A stretch of 64,000 nucleotides of DNA from Oxalobacteraceae bacterium OTU3CINTB1 (GCA_024123955.1 CP099652.1:1054001-1118000); one strand, 5' to 3'. Counted from the first letter of the stretch, positions 18,374 to 27,529 are shown. Numbers and translations: made by a program. The notes: generated from the letters alone by a model not told the origin.

Positions 18374-20085
18374 CGACGGCGGGCGCGTCACGGCGCGTGG
18401 TGCTCGATACGGACTTCGCCGATGGCGCGCGGTTTCTGGCCGCATGGGCGCAGTCCTCTGCGCCGGGGGCCTCGCCGCTGCACTACCTGGCCGTCGCGCC
18501 GGCGCTGCCGGACGCCCAACGCATTGCCGATGCGCGGCTGCGCGCCACCTGGCCGCTGAACGTGCCGGGCTTGCACCGCATCGTGCTCGATGACGGCCGC
18601 GTGACGCTCGATCTGCTGGTCGGCGCGCTCGACGCGGTGCTGCCGCAGATCGAGGCGCGGGTCGACGACTTCCAGGTTTCGTCCTGCGCGCCCGATTTTG
18701 TCTCCGCCTTTGCGCGCGGCCTGGCGAAGCTGGCCGCGCCGCGCGCGACGCTGCACGCGCATGCGCCGGACGAGCCGCTGGTGTGGGCGCTGACGGCGGC
18801 CGGTTTCGCCTGCCACGCCGTCGCCGGCTCGCGCGACGTCGGCGCGGTCTACCAAAGCCGCAAGCCGCAGCCGCCCGCGCCGCCGCAGCCGGAGCGGCGC
18901 GCGATCGTCGTCGGCGCCGGCCTGGCCGGTTCCTCCGCCTGCCATCGCCTGTGCGCCAACGGTTGGGAAGTGACGCTGATCGAACGGCACCCGCAGCCGG
19001 CGCAGGAAGCTTCCGGCAACCTGGCCGGCATCTTCATGCCGCTGCTGTCGAAGGACGACAATATTCCGACCCGCTTGAGCCGCGCCGCCTACCTGTTCGC
19101 GCTGCGCGAATGGCGGCGCCTGGGCGGTGTCGGCAAAGCGTTCGACGGCGCCGATTGCGGCGTGCTGCAACTGGCGCGCGACGCCGCGCATGCGAAGGTG
19201 CAGCAGGACGTGCTGGCGGCGTGGAATTATCCGCCGGCGTATGCGCGCTGGCTGGCGGCCGATGGCGCCGGCCGCTTGCTCGGTGGCGGGACGCCGCACG
19301 GCGGCTGGCTGTTCGAGCAGGGCGGCTGGGCGCGGCCGGCGTCGCTGTGCGGGGCCATGCTCGACGCTTGCGGCGCGCGTTTGCGCCGCGCGTTCCACAC
19401 GCAGGCGCTTGAGTTGCGGCGTATCGACGGCGAGTGGCATGTGATCGGCGCCGACGGCGCGACGATCGCGCGGGCGCCGACGGTCATCCTGGCCAACGGC
19501 ACCGGCGCCGTCGACATCGCGCAGGCGTCGCTGCTGCCGCTGTCGGCGCTGCGCGGCCAGGTCACGCACCTGGCGCTCGACGAACCTGGTTCGGCGGGCG
19601 CACCCCGGCTGCCGCTGGTGGTCTGCCGCGAGGCGTATGTGACGCCGGCCGCCAACGGCATCGTCAGTGCCGGCGCGACTTACGACAACGACGACGATCC
19701 AAACCTGCGCGCGGACAGCCAGTTGGAAAACCTTACCCGGCTGGCGGAGATCGTCCCGGGCGATAACGTGGCGGCCCTGGCGGCGAGCGCGCCGCTGGCG
19801 GGCAGGGTGGGCTTCCGCTGCGCCGCGCCGGACCGCCTGCCGCTGTGCGGCGCCTTGCCCGACCACGGCGCCGCCGGACGCCTGGAGCGCCTGCGCGACG
19901 TGCCGCGCCATCCCGGGCTGTATGGGCTGCTGGGCTACGCGTCGCGCGGCCTGATCTGGGCGCCGCTGATGGCCGAGTTGCTGGTCAGTCAACTGGAGAA
20001 CACGTCGCCACCGCTGGAGGCGAGCCTGGTGGCGGCGCTCGATCCGGGACGCTTCCTGCTCAAGGAGCGCCGCCGCAGCCAGTGA
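18370..20085 (+). CDS. mnmC: MnmC-like tRNA modification enzyme with degenerate methyltransferase half
   Basis: 571 residues from the GTG that overlaps the tag stop. The C-terminal part (about 177-571) is the FAD oxidase half of MnmC: RRAIVVGAGLAGSSACHRL, then SGNLAGIFMPLLSKDDN, an MnmC hallmark, and GLYGLLGYASRGLIWAPL. This half strips carboxymethyl from cmnm5(s2)U34 of tRNA. The N-terminal part still aligns with the methyltransferase half (LDDGRVTLDLLVGALDAVLPQI), but the SAM loop GxGxG reads DTDFADG and the LDGF-SPxKNPE-MW segment is lost. Methylation activity is therefore doubtful. E. coli MnmC is 668 residues, about 100 longer. Confidence 0.88.
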   Translation: MTTAGASRRVVLDTDFADGARFLAAWAQSSAPGASPLHYLAVAPALPDAQRIADARLRATWPLNVPGLHRIVLDDGRVTLDLLVGALDAVLPQIEARVDDFQVSSCAPDFVSAFARGLAKLAAPRATLHAHAPDEPLVWALTAAGFACHAVAGSRDVGAVYQSRKPQPPAPPQPERRAIVVGAGLAGSSACHRLCANGWEVTLIERHPQPAQEASGNLAGIFMPLLSKDDNIPTRLSRAAYLFALREWRRLGGVGKAFDGADCGVLQLARDAAHAKVQQDVLAAWNYPPAYARWLAADGAGRLLGGGTPHGGWLFEQGGWARPASLCGAMLDACGARLRRAFHTQALELRRIDGEWHVIGADGATIARAPTVILANGTGAVDIAQASLLPLSALRGQVTHLALDEPGSAGAPRLPLVVCREAYVTPAANGIVSAGATYDNDDDPNLRADSQLENLTRLAEIVPGDNVAALAASAPLAGRVGFRCAAPDRLPLCGALPDHGAAGRLERLRDVPRHPGLYGLLGYASRGLIWAPLMAELLVSQLENTSPPLEASLVAALDPGRFLLKERRRSQ

Positions 20086-20222
20086 TCAGCCCGTGATCGC
20101 GCCGCCACACCGGCGTTGCGTTGACGCAAATATCCTGCGCACACAAGCCATCCCGGCGTTGGCTTGGCTATATCCCGCAGGATATAATCACCCTTTGAAC
20201 CGGGCGCGAGCACCGCACAACA

Positions 20223-20981
20223 ATGGACGAAGACCAAGCGCAGCACTACGAGGGATCGCCAGAGCTGCTGATGTTCCTGGCGTCGACGGTGCACGACATG
20301 AAGAATTCGATCAGTGTCCTGAGCGGCACGCTGGAGAACCTGATCGCCGGCCCCGCCTCCACCGCCGCGCCGCCGCCTGCCCCGGCCGCCGGGCAGCCGC
20401 ACTACGAGCAGCTGGGCCAGATGCTGTATCAGACCCGCCGCCTCAACGACAACCTGATCCAGTTGCTAGCGTTGTACAAGGAGGTGGGCAAGCCCGGCTA
20501 CCCCTTCGATCCGGCCGCCCACCGTATCAGCGAGTTGGTCGACCAGGTCAAGGGCCAGGCGCGCATCCTGCTGCAATCGCGCGGCGTCACGCTCGATGTC
20601 GATTTTCCGGCGGACGCCATCTGGACCTTCGACGAGGACCTCATCATCGGTGTGCTGGTCCACGCCATCAACAACGCCATCCGCTACACGCGCGACCGCA
20701 TCCGCCTGGCCGTCAAGGTCGACGGCGACTACCTGGAACTGCGCGTGGAGGACAACGGCGACGGCTTCCCGCCGGCCATCCTGGAGGCCGGCGCCGACGC
20801 CATGAAGACCGGCGGCGGCAAGGTCAACTTCCTTAGCAACAGCAGCGGCCTCGGTCTGTACTTTTCCAGCGAAGTGGCGAAGATGCACAAGCATCGCCAG
20901 CGCCACGGCGGCATCGCCCTGGAGAATGGCGGCAGCGGCGGCGCCCTGGGCGGCGGCTGCTTCATCCTGCGGCTTCCATGA
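20223..20981 (+). CDS. Soluble sensor histidine kinase-like protein
   Basis: 252 residues without a membrane segment or a recognisable sensor domain. A dimerisation/phosphoacceptor helix carries His24 in STVHDMKNSISVLSG, and a Pro/Ala-rich insert follows (about 44-58). An ATPase domain then shows the N-box (HAINNAIRYTRD), G1 box (VEDNGDGFPPAI) and G2 box (NSSGLGLYFSSEVAKMH). It overlaps by ATGA with a TPR response regulator that is its likely phosphotransfer partner. With no sensor domain, input probably comes from a partner protein. Confidence 0.85.
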   Translation: MDEDQAQHYEGSPELLMFLASTVHDMKNSISVLSGTLENLIAGPASTAAPPPAPAAGQPHYEQLGQMLYQTRRLNDNLIQLLALYKEVGKPGYPFDPAAHRISELVDQVKGQARILLQSRGVTLDVDFPADAIWTFDEDLIIGVLVHAINNAIRYTRDRIRLAVKVDGDYLELRVEDNGDGFPPAILEAGADAMKTGGGKVNFLSNSSGLGLYFSSEVAKMHKHRQRHGGIALENGGSGGALGGGCFILRLP

Positions 20982-22675
20982 GCGCGGAAAACCAGGCCAG
21001 CGGCGACATCGATTGGGCCGAAAAGCGCTACCTGCTGGTCGATGATTTCGTCGGCATCCGCCAGCTGCTGCGCGAGTCGCTGCGCAACCTCGGCGCCAAG
21101 CACATCGACCAGGCGGCCAGCGGCGGCGAGGCCATCGTGCTGCTGTCGAAGACGCGCTACGACGTCGTCATGTGCGACTACAACCTTGGCGACGGCAAGA
21201 ACGGCCAGCAGGTGCTGGAGGAGGCGCGCCTGCGCAACCTCATGCTGCCCAGCAGCGTGTGGCTGATGGTCTCGGCCGAGAAAAGCGTGGAGTCGGTGAT
21301 GGGCGCGGCCGAGCACCAGCCGGACGCCTACATCATCAAACCGATCACCGAGGGCGTGCTGTTGACGCGCCTGAACCGCGTGTGGAACAAGAAGCAGATC
21401 TTCCGCGAGATCGACCAGGCCTTCGCCGACAAGGACTACCTGCGCGCGGCGCGCCTGTGCGAGGAGCAGATCGCGCTCTATCCGCTGCACGAGATCGACC
21501 TGCAGCGGATGAAGGCGACCTTGCTGCTCAAAAGCGGCGTGCCGGAACAGGCGCGCGCCGTGTACGAGAAGGTGCTCGAGGAGCGCGACTACAACTGGGC
21601 GCGCTGCGGCCTGGGGAAGATCCGCATGAGCGCCGGCGAGGTCGAGGCGGCGCAGCAGATGTTCCAGGCGGTGATCGCCGACAACCGTTTTTACATCGAC
21701 GCGTTCGACCAGCTGGCGCTGTCGTTCCAGCAGCAGGGCAAGCACGAGGAAGCCTTCGGCGTGCTGGAAAAAGCCGCCAAGCTGTCGCCCAATTCAGTGC
21801 CGCGCCAGCGCGCGTTCGGCCAGACGGCGCTCAAGCTGGGGAATATCCCGGTGGCCGAAAAAGCCTTCCGCAAATGCATAGAGATGGGCGAGTATTCGGT
21901 GGCCAAGACGGTCGACGCGTACTTCGGCCTGGCGCGCGTGTGCGGCCAGAAGAACGACACCAAGGAAGCGATACGGCTGCTGAACGCGGCGGTCCATCAA
22001 TTCGGCGGCGACCAGGTTACCCTGCGCGCCAAGATCACCGAGGGGCTGGTCTACCACGAGAGCGGCGACTACCGGCGCGCGCGCAAATCCGGCGACGAAC
22101 TGGAGGCGATGCTGGCCGACGAGACCAAGCAGCGTCCCGACAGCACCACCTGCCTCGATATGGCGACGTTGCTGTTCGCGGTCGGCGTCAAGGATGCGCC
22201 GGTGACCTTGCTGTGCTACGTGGCGCGCAACAACCATGACAACGCGGCGCTGCTCGAGGATGTGCAGAAGATTTTCGACAAGGCGCGCATGGGCGACGAG
22301 GGCACCGAGTTGATCAAGGCCTCGCGCCAGGAGGCGGCCGACATGATGAACAAGGGCGTGCTGCTGTGGAAGACCGGCAAGTTGATCGAGGCGGTCGAAT
22401 GGATGCGCGTGGCGCGCAAGGCGCTGCCGCACAATATGCGCATCCTGTTTAATTCAGCGCAGATCCTGATCTCGCAGCTGCACCAAACTGGCTATGTGCG
22501 CGAGCTGGCGGAGGAGGCGATCGGCGTGTTGATGCATGTCGACGCGATCGCGCCGGGCCAGCTGCGTTTTGCGCAGTTGATGGAGCAGCTGGCGATGCTG
22601 GCGCCGGTGTCCGGCGTGGTGGCGGCGGCGGCGGCGAGCGAGTACGAGGCCGCCAACGGTGCGGTTCCCGACTGA
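20978..22675 (+). CDS. Response regulator with TPR output
   Basis: 565 residues. The receiver domain (about 15-135) has VDDF acidic residues, phosphoacceptor Asp67 in DVVMCDYNLGDG, and Lys121 in YIIKPI. The remaining 430 residues are TPR-like helical repeats (ARAVYEKVLEERDYNWARCGLGKIRMSAGE and others) without a DNA-binding or enzymatic domain, so the output is protein-protein contact. The start overlaps the kinase stop (ATGA at 20978-20981). It resembles the receiver-TPR proteins of beta- and gamma-proteobacteria, whose targets are mostly unknown. Confidence 0.88.
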   Translation: MSAENQASGDIDWAEKRYLLVDDFVGIRQLLRESLRNLGAKHIDQAASGGEAIVLLSKTRYDVVMCDYNLGDGKNGQQVLEEARLRNLMLPSSVWLMVSAEKSVESVMGAAEHQPDAYIIKPITEGVLLTRLNRVWNKKQIFREIDQAFADKDYLRAARLCEEQIALYPLHEIDLQRMKATLLLKSGVPEQARAVYEKVLEERDYNWARCGLGKIRMSAGEVEAAQQMFQAVIADNRFYIDAFDQLALSFQQQGKHEEAFGVLEKAAKLSPNSVPRQRAFGQTALKLGNIPVAEKAFRKCIEMGEYSVAKTVDAYFGLARVCGQKNDTKEAIRLLNAAVHQFGGDQVTLRAKITEGLVYHESGDYRRARKSGDELEAMLADETKQRPDSTTCLDMATLLFAVGVKDAPVTLLCYVARNNHDNAALLEDVQKIFDKARMGDEGTELIKASRQEAADMMNKGVLLWKTGKLIEAVEWMRVARKALPHNMRILFNSAQILISQLHQTGYVRELAEEAIGVLMHVDAIAPGQLRFAQLMEQLAMLAPVSGVVAAAAASEYEAANGAVPD

Positions 22676-22743
22676 TTTCGTGGTGACGGATGGACGCAAC
22701 AGCCAACTTGTTTCCGGGTCACCAAATGATTACACTGAATCGC

Positions 22744-22763
22744 GGCGCAGCCCTGTCTGCGCC
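22744..22763 (+). other. Hairpin upstream of a small conserved gene
   Basis: GGCGCAG and CTGCGCC form a perfect 7-bp stem with the loop CCCTGT, 22 bases before the start codon at 22786. It has no T-run. It may end the kinase/regulator transcript weakly, or be a structured leader element. Confidence 0.35.
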
Positions 22764-22785
22764 TTGAAATAAAGGGCAAAACCAT

Positions 22786-23001
22786 ATGCGTGATATCGCA
22801 AAAGAAGTGTATACGAAGATGAAAGTAGGCAGCGTGGCCTGGATACGGCCGGTCGCCGCCAAGGGCGATACCCTCGACAGTTTTCAGTCCGCCCACGACA
22901 GCGCCAAGCTGCTGGAGGAAGAAGGCTTGATCGATATCGAAAAAGTGCAGCGCCAGGAAGACGGCATGATCGACGCCATCCGCATCCAGCGCCTGGCCTG
23001 A
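22786..23001 (+). CDS. Small conserved protein of unknown function
   Basis: 71 residues: MRDIAKEVYTKMKVGSVAWI, then a hydrophilic region with DSFQSAHDSAKLLEEEGLI and IDAIRIQRLA. There is no signal peptide, Cys or membrane segment. It looks like a small globular alpha/beta protein; the pattern of a helix followed by GLI(D/E) and a beta hairpin recalls the wing of a winged helix, but that is speculative. AAAGGG 12-17 bases upstream is a usable ribosome site. I know of no function for it. Confidence 0.7.
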   Translation: MRDIAKEVYTKMKVGSVAWIRPVAAKGDTLDSFQSAHDSAKLLEEEGLIDIEKVQRQEDGMIDAIRIQRLA

Positions 23002-23047
23002 GGCCGGGCGCCGGCCGCAGTGGCGCCGGGTACTGGCCCGTTACTCG

Positions 23048-23896
23048 CTAAAGCTTGTCGGAACCGGGCTTGCCGGTTTTCGCCGGCGCGGTTTTGGCCG
23101 GGGCCTTTTTCGCCGCCGGCTTGACGGCCGGCTTGTCCGCCGATTTATCGGCCGATTGATCAGCTGCCGGCGCGGCGCTGGCCGCCTTCGCGGTGACCGG
23201 ACCGGTGCCGGCGTCCGCACCGGCGGCCTTGCCGCCGGCCGTGGCGGCGGTGGCGAATTTCACCGCCGTATCGGTGGCGCGCGCGGCGGCATCGGCCATC
23301 ATCGATTCGGACGCCATCGCCGTCGACACGGCCTGCTTGAATTGATCCTGCAGCAGATTCCACCACACGGCCGGATTGGGCATCTGGGCGGCGGAGGCGG
23401 AGGCGGCGTCGGGGGCCGGCTTGGACGGCGGCGCGGCGTCCGGCGCCTTGGGCGCGGCTTGCTGCGCCGGAGCGGGTGCCGGTGCCGGCGCGGCCGATGG
23501 CGCCGGCGGCCATGACGGCTTGCTGGCGGGCGCCTTGTCGGCTTCGCGGGCGTGGTGGAAGAAGGCCGACGCGTACGGATTGGCGTCGAAAATCGACTTG
23601 TCGTTGGCGCCCGTGTTGACGGCGGCGGCCAGGCTGGCGCCGACGGATTTGAGCGTGGCGATGGTCCCGCGCTGCACTTCGAGCGCCTGGATGCTACCGC
23701 GCAGCATACTCATATTGAGGTTCAGCCAAGCCTCGACGGCCTTCAGGTCGTTGATCTTCTTATCCAGTTCCTCGACCGACAAGGTCGGCGCCGTCAATCC
23801 CGGCACGCTCATGCTACCCCACAGGTTTTTGACAAAGTCTAAAGTATCCGTCATCACTCCGGCGCCCGGGATGTGCGGCATTTGCGTATTGGCCAT
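23048..23896 (-). CDS. phaM: PhaM-like polyhydroxyalkanoate granule protein
   Basis: 282 residues. The N-terminus (MTDTLDFVKNLWGSM, then LSVEELDKKINDLKAVEAWLNLNMSMLRGSIQALEVQRGTIATL, split over about 15-75) is the PhaM signature. The middle is Ala/Pro-rich, and the tail has Lys-Pro-Ala repeats (KPAVKPAAKKAPAKTAPAKT) like the histone H1-type DNA-binding tail of Ralstonia PhaM. There it activates PHB synthase, ties granules to the nucleoid and controls their number. No phaC is in this window. It diverges from the DUF3108 pair. Confidence 0.88.
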   Translation of the reverse strand: MANTQMPHIPGAGVMTDTLDFVKNLWGSMSVPGLTAPTLSVEELDKKINDLKAVEAWLNLNMSMLRGSIQALEVQRGTIATLKSVGASLAAAVNTGANDKSIFDANPYASAFFHHAREADKAPASKPSWPPAPSAAPAPAPAPAQQAAPKAPDAAPPSKPAPDAASASAAQMPNPAVWWNLLQDQFKQAVSTAMASESMMADAAARATDTAVKFATAATAGGKAAGADAGTGPVTAKAASAAPAADQSADKSADKPAVKPAAKKAPAKTAPAKTGKPGSDKL

Positions 23897-24027
23897 AACT
23901 GTCTCCTGTGGATTTTAGCTTTCAGCGTAGCAGATATCCGGGCCGCATTCAAAAAGATTTTGACAACATTTCCATCGCCGCGCGGCGGCGGACCGATGGC
24001 TTTGCCCGAACACGTTAAACTAGCGGC

Positions 24028-25221
24028 ATGACGATTGTTTCCTACCTCTTTCAACGCCGACGCCTGCTGGTCGTATGCGCGGCCACCCTGGCGCTGCATT
24101 TGGCGGCGATCGACTGGGCGGGCAATCACCTCGGTTCCTCCGCGCCGCGCACTTCGCCCCATCCGCCGTCGGTGATGACGGCGCAATTGCGACTGACCTT
24201 GCCCAAGCGCGTCGAGAGCGCGCCGCTGGTGGACGTCAAGCCGCTGGCGCCGCAGGAAGTGCCGCGTCCCCGCGTCAAGCGCCCGCCGCCGCCCCGCGAG
24301 CTGCCGCCACCGACGGAACCGGCGCCGGCGACCGACGCGCTGGTCGCCATCGCCGCCATGCCGGTGCCGGCCGGCGACGCTACGTCGGCGGACGGCGTCG
24401 GTGAGGGCGCGCCGGCCGGCGGCAAGGATGGCCAAGCCAGGGCCGGGGCGGCGAAGGCGCAAACGGGCACGCCGCCGGCGCCCGCCGAGTCGCCGACGCC
24501 GGCGCCGGCCTTGCCGGCCGAAGCTCCGCCGCAGGGCACGCGGCGATACAAAGTGCATCTGCCGCCGTCGGCCAAGTTCGACATGGCGGTGGCGCGGGTG
24601 GACGCCGACGGCACCAAATGGACGGGCTCCGCGTCGATGACATGGCATACTGACGGCAGCCGCTACGACGCCTCGGTCGAAGCCGGCGTCAGCCTGTTGG
24701 TGACGCGCGTCAACCTGCTGGTACTGCGCAGCGAAGGCGTCATCGACGACTACGGCATCGCACCGGTCAGGGTCACCGAAAAGCGCACGCGCCGGGCGGA
24801 GACCGCGACCCACTTCAACCGCGAGCAGGGCACGATCACGTTCTCGGCGTCCGAGCGCAGCTATCCGTTGCTGACGGGCGCGCAGGACAAGGCGACGGTG
24901 CCGTTCCAATTGGGCGGCATCGGCCGCGCCGACGTCAACCAGCTGGGCGGCGATATCGATCTGCAGGTCGGCGACGAGAAGGAGGCGACGATCTTCCGCT
25001 TCCAGCTGGTCGGCGAGGAGGAACTGAACACGAAGATGGGCAAGCTGGTCACCTGGCACCTGACGCGCCCGCCCAAGCCGGGCACCTATTCGTCGCGGCT
25101 GGACATATGGCTGGCGCCGGGGATGAACTGGTACCCGGTCCAGATGCGCAACACAGAGGCGAGCGGCGCGCTGACCACGCAGACCGTCTCCAATATTACG
25201 ATGACAGAATCCGGAAAATAA
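24028..25221 (+). CDS. DUF3108 protein with proline-rich linker
   Basis: 397 residues. An N-terminal membrane anchor (LLVVCAATLALHLAAIDW) precedes a long Pro/Ala-rich periplasmic linker (about 60-175, PPPPRELPPPTEPAPA), as in TonB-type anchored proteins. Then comes a DUF3108 domain (about 180-397) with RYKVHLPPSAKFDMAV, LVLRSEGVIDDYGIAPVRVTEKR and LDIWLAPGMNWYPVQMRNTE. The domain is a beta-barrel-like periplasmic fold of unknown function. It is followed 1 base later by a second DUF3108 gene, so they form an operon and are probably tandem paralogs. Confidence 0.85.
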   Translation: MTIVSYLFQRRRLLVVCAATLALHLAAIDWAGNHLGSSAPRTSPHPPSVMTAQLRLTLPKRVESAPLVDVKPLAPQEVPRPRVKRPPPPRELPPPTEPAPATDALVAIAAMPVPAGDATSADGVGEGAPAGGKDGQARAGAAKAQTGTPPAPAESPTPAPALPAEAPPQGTRRYKVHLPPSAKFDMAVARVDADGTKWTGSASMTWHTDGSRYDASVEAGVSLLVTRVNLLVLRSEGVIDDYGIAPVRVTEKRTRRAETATHFNREQGTITFSASERSYPLLTGAQDKATVPFQLGGIGRADVNQLGGDIDLQVGDEKEATIFRFQLVGEEELNTKMGKLVTWHLTRPPKPGTYSSRLDIWLAPGMNWYPVQMRNTEASGALTTQTVSNITMTESGK

Positions 25222-25222
25222 C

Positions 25223-26005
25223 ATGCAAAAAAAACCTACCATCCGCTTGCTGGGCGCCGCCGCGCTGCTGGCGTTGTTTGCCGGCGCAGGCGCCATGACG
25301 GGCGCCCACGCTGCCGGCGACGCTGCCGGCCCCCACCCGAGCGCCAAGCGGGCGCACAGCGAGCCGCCGTCGGCGGACCTCAACTACAACATCACGGCCA
25401 AGCAGCACGGACTGACGATCAACGGCACGGCCGCCGTGCAATGGCGCGCCGGCGACGGCAAGTACGCGCTGTCGGTCGAAAGCCGCGCCGCCATCTTCGG
25501 CAAGATCCTCGAAACGCGCAGCGAAGGGCTGATCGACGACTACGGCCTGGCGCCGGTGGCGTTCTATGAAAAGCGCTTCCGCAAGGAGGCCAACACCACC
25601 AGCTTCAAGCGCGACACCAAGACCATCAGCTTCAGCGTCGGCGACGAGACCTACCCGATCAAGGGCGGCGAGCAGGATCGGGCCAGCATCCAGTGGCAGA
25701 TCGCCTCGCAGGCGCGGGCCATGCCGGACAAATTCAAGCCGGGCAGCGAATGGGCCTACTTCGTCGCCGGGCGCCGCAACGCCGAGCAATGGAGCTTCAA
25801 GGTCGCCAACGTCGAGCCGGTGCAGACCGGCAACGGCGAGGTCAGCGCCGTGCACCTGGTGCGCCAACCGCTCGACGACGACAAGGGCTCGCAGGTCGAC
25901 CTGTGGCTGGCGCCGTCGCTGGACTGGTACCCCGTGCGGGTAGTGTTCAAGGACGCCGACGGCGACTTCGTCGACCAGACGCTGGATAAGGTTGCCAAGA
26001 AATAA
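25223..26005 (+). CDS. Secreted DUF3108 protein
   Basis: 260 residues with a signal peptide (LLGAAALLALFAGAGAMTGAHAA) and one DUF3108 domain: LNYNITAKQHGLTINGTAAV, SEGLIDDYGLAPVAFYEKRF and VDLWLAPSLDWYPVRVVFKDADG. It matches its upstream neighbour block for block but lacks the anchor and proline linker, so the pair reads as an anchored and a soluble paralog. Function unknown; it is periplasmic by signal peptide. Confidence 0.87.
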   Translation: MQKKPTIRLLGAAALLALFAGAGAMTGAHAAGDAAGPHPSAKRAHSEPPSADLNYNITAKQHGLTINGTAAVQWRAGDGKYALSVESRAAIFGKILETRSEGLIDDYGLAPVAFYEKRFRKEANTTSFKRDTKTISFSVGDETYPIKGGEQDRASIQWQIASQARAMPDKFKPGSEWAYFVAGRRNAEQWSFKVANVEPVQTGNGEVSAVHLVRQPLDDDKGSQVDLWLAPSLDWYPVRVVFKDADGDFVDQTLDKVAKK

Positions 26006-26009
26006 ACTC

Positions 26010-26070
26010 CGGGGTCAGGTCCACCATTTCTACACGGGCTAAACCGTTTAGAAAGGAGGCCCCGACCCCG
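26010..26070. repeat. REP-like extragenic palindrome
   Basis: CGGGGTC (26010-26016) and GACCCCG (26064-26070) are perfect inverted arms. In the middle, CTAAAC and GTTTAG (26039-26051) form a second near-perfect palindrome around one base. GGGGTCAGGTCCACC-type sequences like this are, to my knowledge, dispersed in beta-proteobacterial genomes and sometimes linked to REP-associated transposases; none is present here. It lies between the DUF3108 operon and the condensin operon and could end transcription. Confidence 0.55.
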
Positions 26071-26152
26071 CCCGCCTGCTATACTGACGCCCCCGCGATG
26101 ATGATGCTTTGTTGCACGATTTGCAATCGCGTTGCGACCAGAATGGCAGAGA

Positions 26153-27529
26153 ATGATTGAACTTATAACAAGTGAGTCCGCGTCCGATCCGGCGCTGGAC
26201 CAGCAAGACACGCAAAACAGCCTCCAGGCGCACTTCAAGCCGAACATCTCGGCCGACGAAATCGAGCAGGTCTACCACCTGAAACGCGCGCAGCCGCTGC
26301 TGCAGGTGTTCACGGCGCTGTTCCACGGCGGTTTCGACGGCGTGCTGGTACGCCTGCTGGTGCTGCGCGAGCTGGCCTCCGACACCGCGTCGGCCAGCTT
26401 TAGCCGCGCCGACATCAACACCCGCCTGGCCTATCTGCTCCCCGAGAGCCTGGAGACGGTGCTGATGCGCCTGCGCACCAACCAGCTGCTGGCCTGGGAC
26501 GCGCAGCACGCCGTCTACCGCGTCACGCCGATGGCCCGCAACGTGCTGTCGGCCATCGACGCGCTGCTGGCGATGGGCAAGGAGGAAGACCCGGCCGACA
26601 TGGGCTACCTGCTGTCGCAGGTGGCCGGCGCCCAGGTGATGGGCGGCGTCACCGTCGACCAGCTGCAGCATTTGCTGGGCCGCCTGGTGGAGCTGACCGA
26701 GGAATTCTCCGACGCCATCGCCTCCGGCTCCGAGTTCCGCCTGCGCGCCTCGCAGGCCAAGTGGCACATGGCCTGCGACTGGGTCGAGAAGGGCTCCGAG
26801 ATCCTGCGCGCCATCCTGGCCGACGAAAATGCCGACAGCGCCACCCACCGCGCGGCGCAGGCGATCGGCCGCGCGCAATCGGCGCTGCTTAATATGCAGG
26901 GCATGTTCTCGCGCGCCCTGAACCAGATCGAGCGCCAGCGCGTGCACCTGGGCCAGTCCGGCCTGTCGACCACCGACATCAAGCGCTGGCTGCTGCTGCA
27001 CGAGGACCTGGCGTCGCTGGCAGAAGGCGCCATCGACCAGCCGGTGGTGCCGCTGTTTATCACGCCGGCCGAAATGATCGACGTCGCCGAGACCGAGCTG
27101 CTGGCCGACCGCGCCGTCAGCGCCGTCTCCGGCGGCCTGCCGTCCGGCGAGGACGCGCCGACCACCATCAGCGACGGTCCGGCGATGCAGCAGGAGCTCG
27201 ACGAATGGCTCTCGCGCCTGTCGGATTTCGCCACGCTGGCCAAATTGCCGGCGCCCGGTGCTGGCGAGCCCGCGCCATCGATCCCGGTGCAGGATTCGCT
27301 GCTGCCGGCGACCTTCGCCGTGGCGTCCTACCGCGCCTCGCTGTTGCCGCTGCTGGGCGACGCCGACGAAGCGCGCCTGCAGGGCGCCACCGGCGACCTG
27401 GCGCGCCTGCCGGTCACCTTCAACCCCTGCGACGAAATGGTGCAGCTGCCCGATTTGCACGTGGCGGCGATGTCACTGGCCTCCCTCTCACTTTCTTTGA
27501 AACCGGAAGGCGACAAGTCCGATGAATGA
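26153..27529 (+). CDS. mksF: Condensin subunit MksF (kleisin)
   Basis: 458 residues from ATG 26153; the frame is open to a TTG at 26132 that would add seven residues. It is predicted all-helical with winged-helix ends: YHLKRAQPLLQVFTALFHGGFDGVLVRLLVLRELA, RADINTRLAYLLPESLETVLMRLRTNQLLAWD (a winged helix), and a long helical middle. In MukF/MksF proteins this subunit links the two ATPase heads of the SMC dimer. The assignment rests mostly on the next two genes, which overlap or abut it in mksF-mksE-mksB order, and on its size. Confidence 0.8.
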   Translation: MIELITSESASDPALDQQDTQNSLQAHFKPNISADEIEQVYHLKRAQPLLQVFTALFHGGFDGVLVRLLVLRELASDTASASFSRADINTRLAYLLPESLETVLMRLRTNQLLAWDAQHAVYRVTPMARNVLSAIDALLAMGKEEDPADMGYLLSQVAGAQVMGGVTVDQLQHLLGRLVELTEEFSDAIASGSEFRLRASQAKWHMACDWVEKGSEILRAILADENADSATHRAAQAIGRAQSALLNMQGMFSRALNQIERQRVHLGQSGLSTTDIKRWLLLHEDLASLAEGAIDQPVVPLFITPAEMIDVAETELLADRAVSAVSGGLPSGEDAPTTISDGPAMQQELDEWLSRLSDFATLAKLPAPGAGEPAPSIPVQDSLLPATFAVASYRASLLPLLGDADEARLQGATGDLARLPVTFNPCDEMVQLPDLHVAAMSLASLSLSLKPEGDKSDE

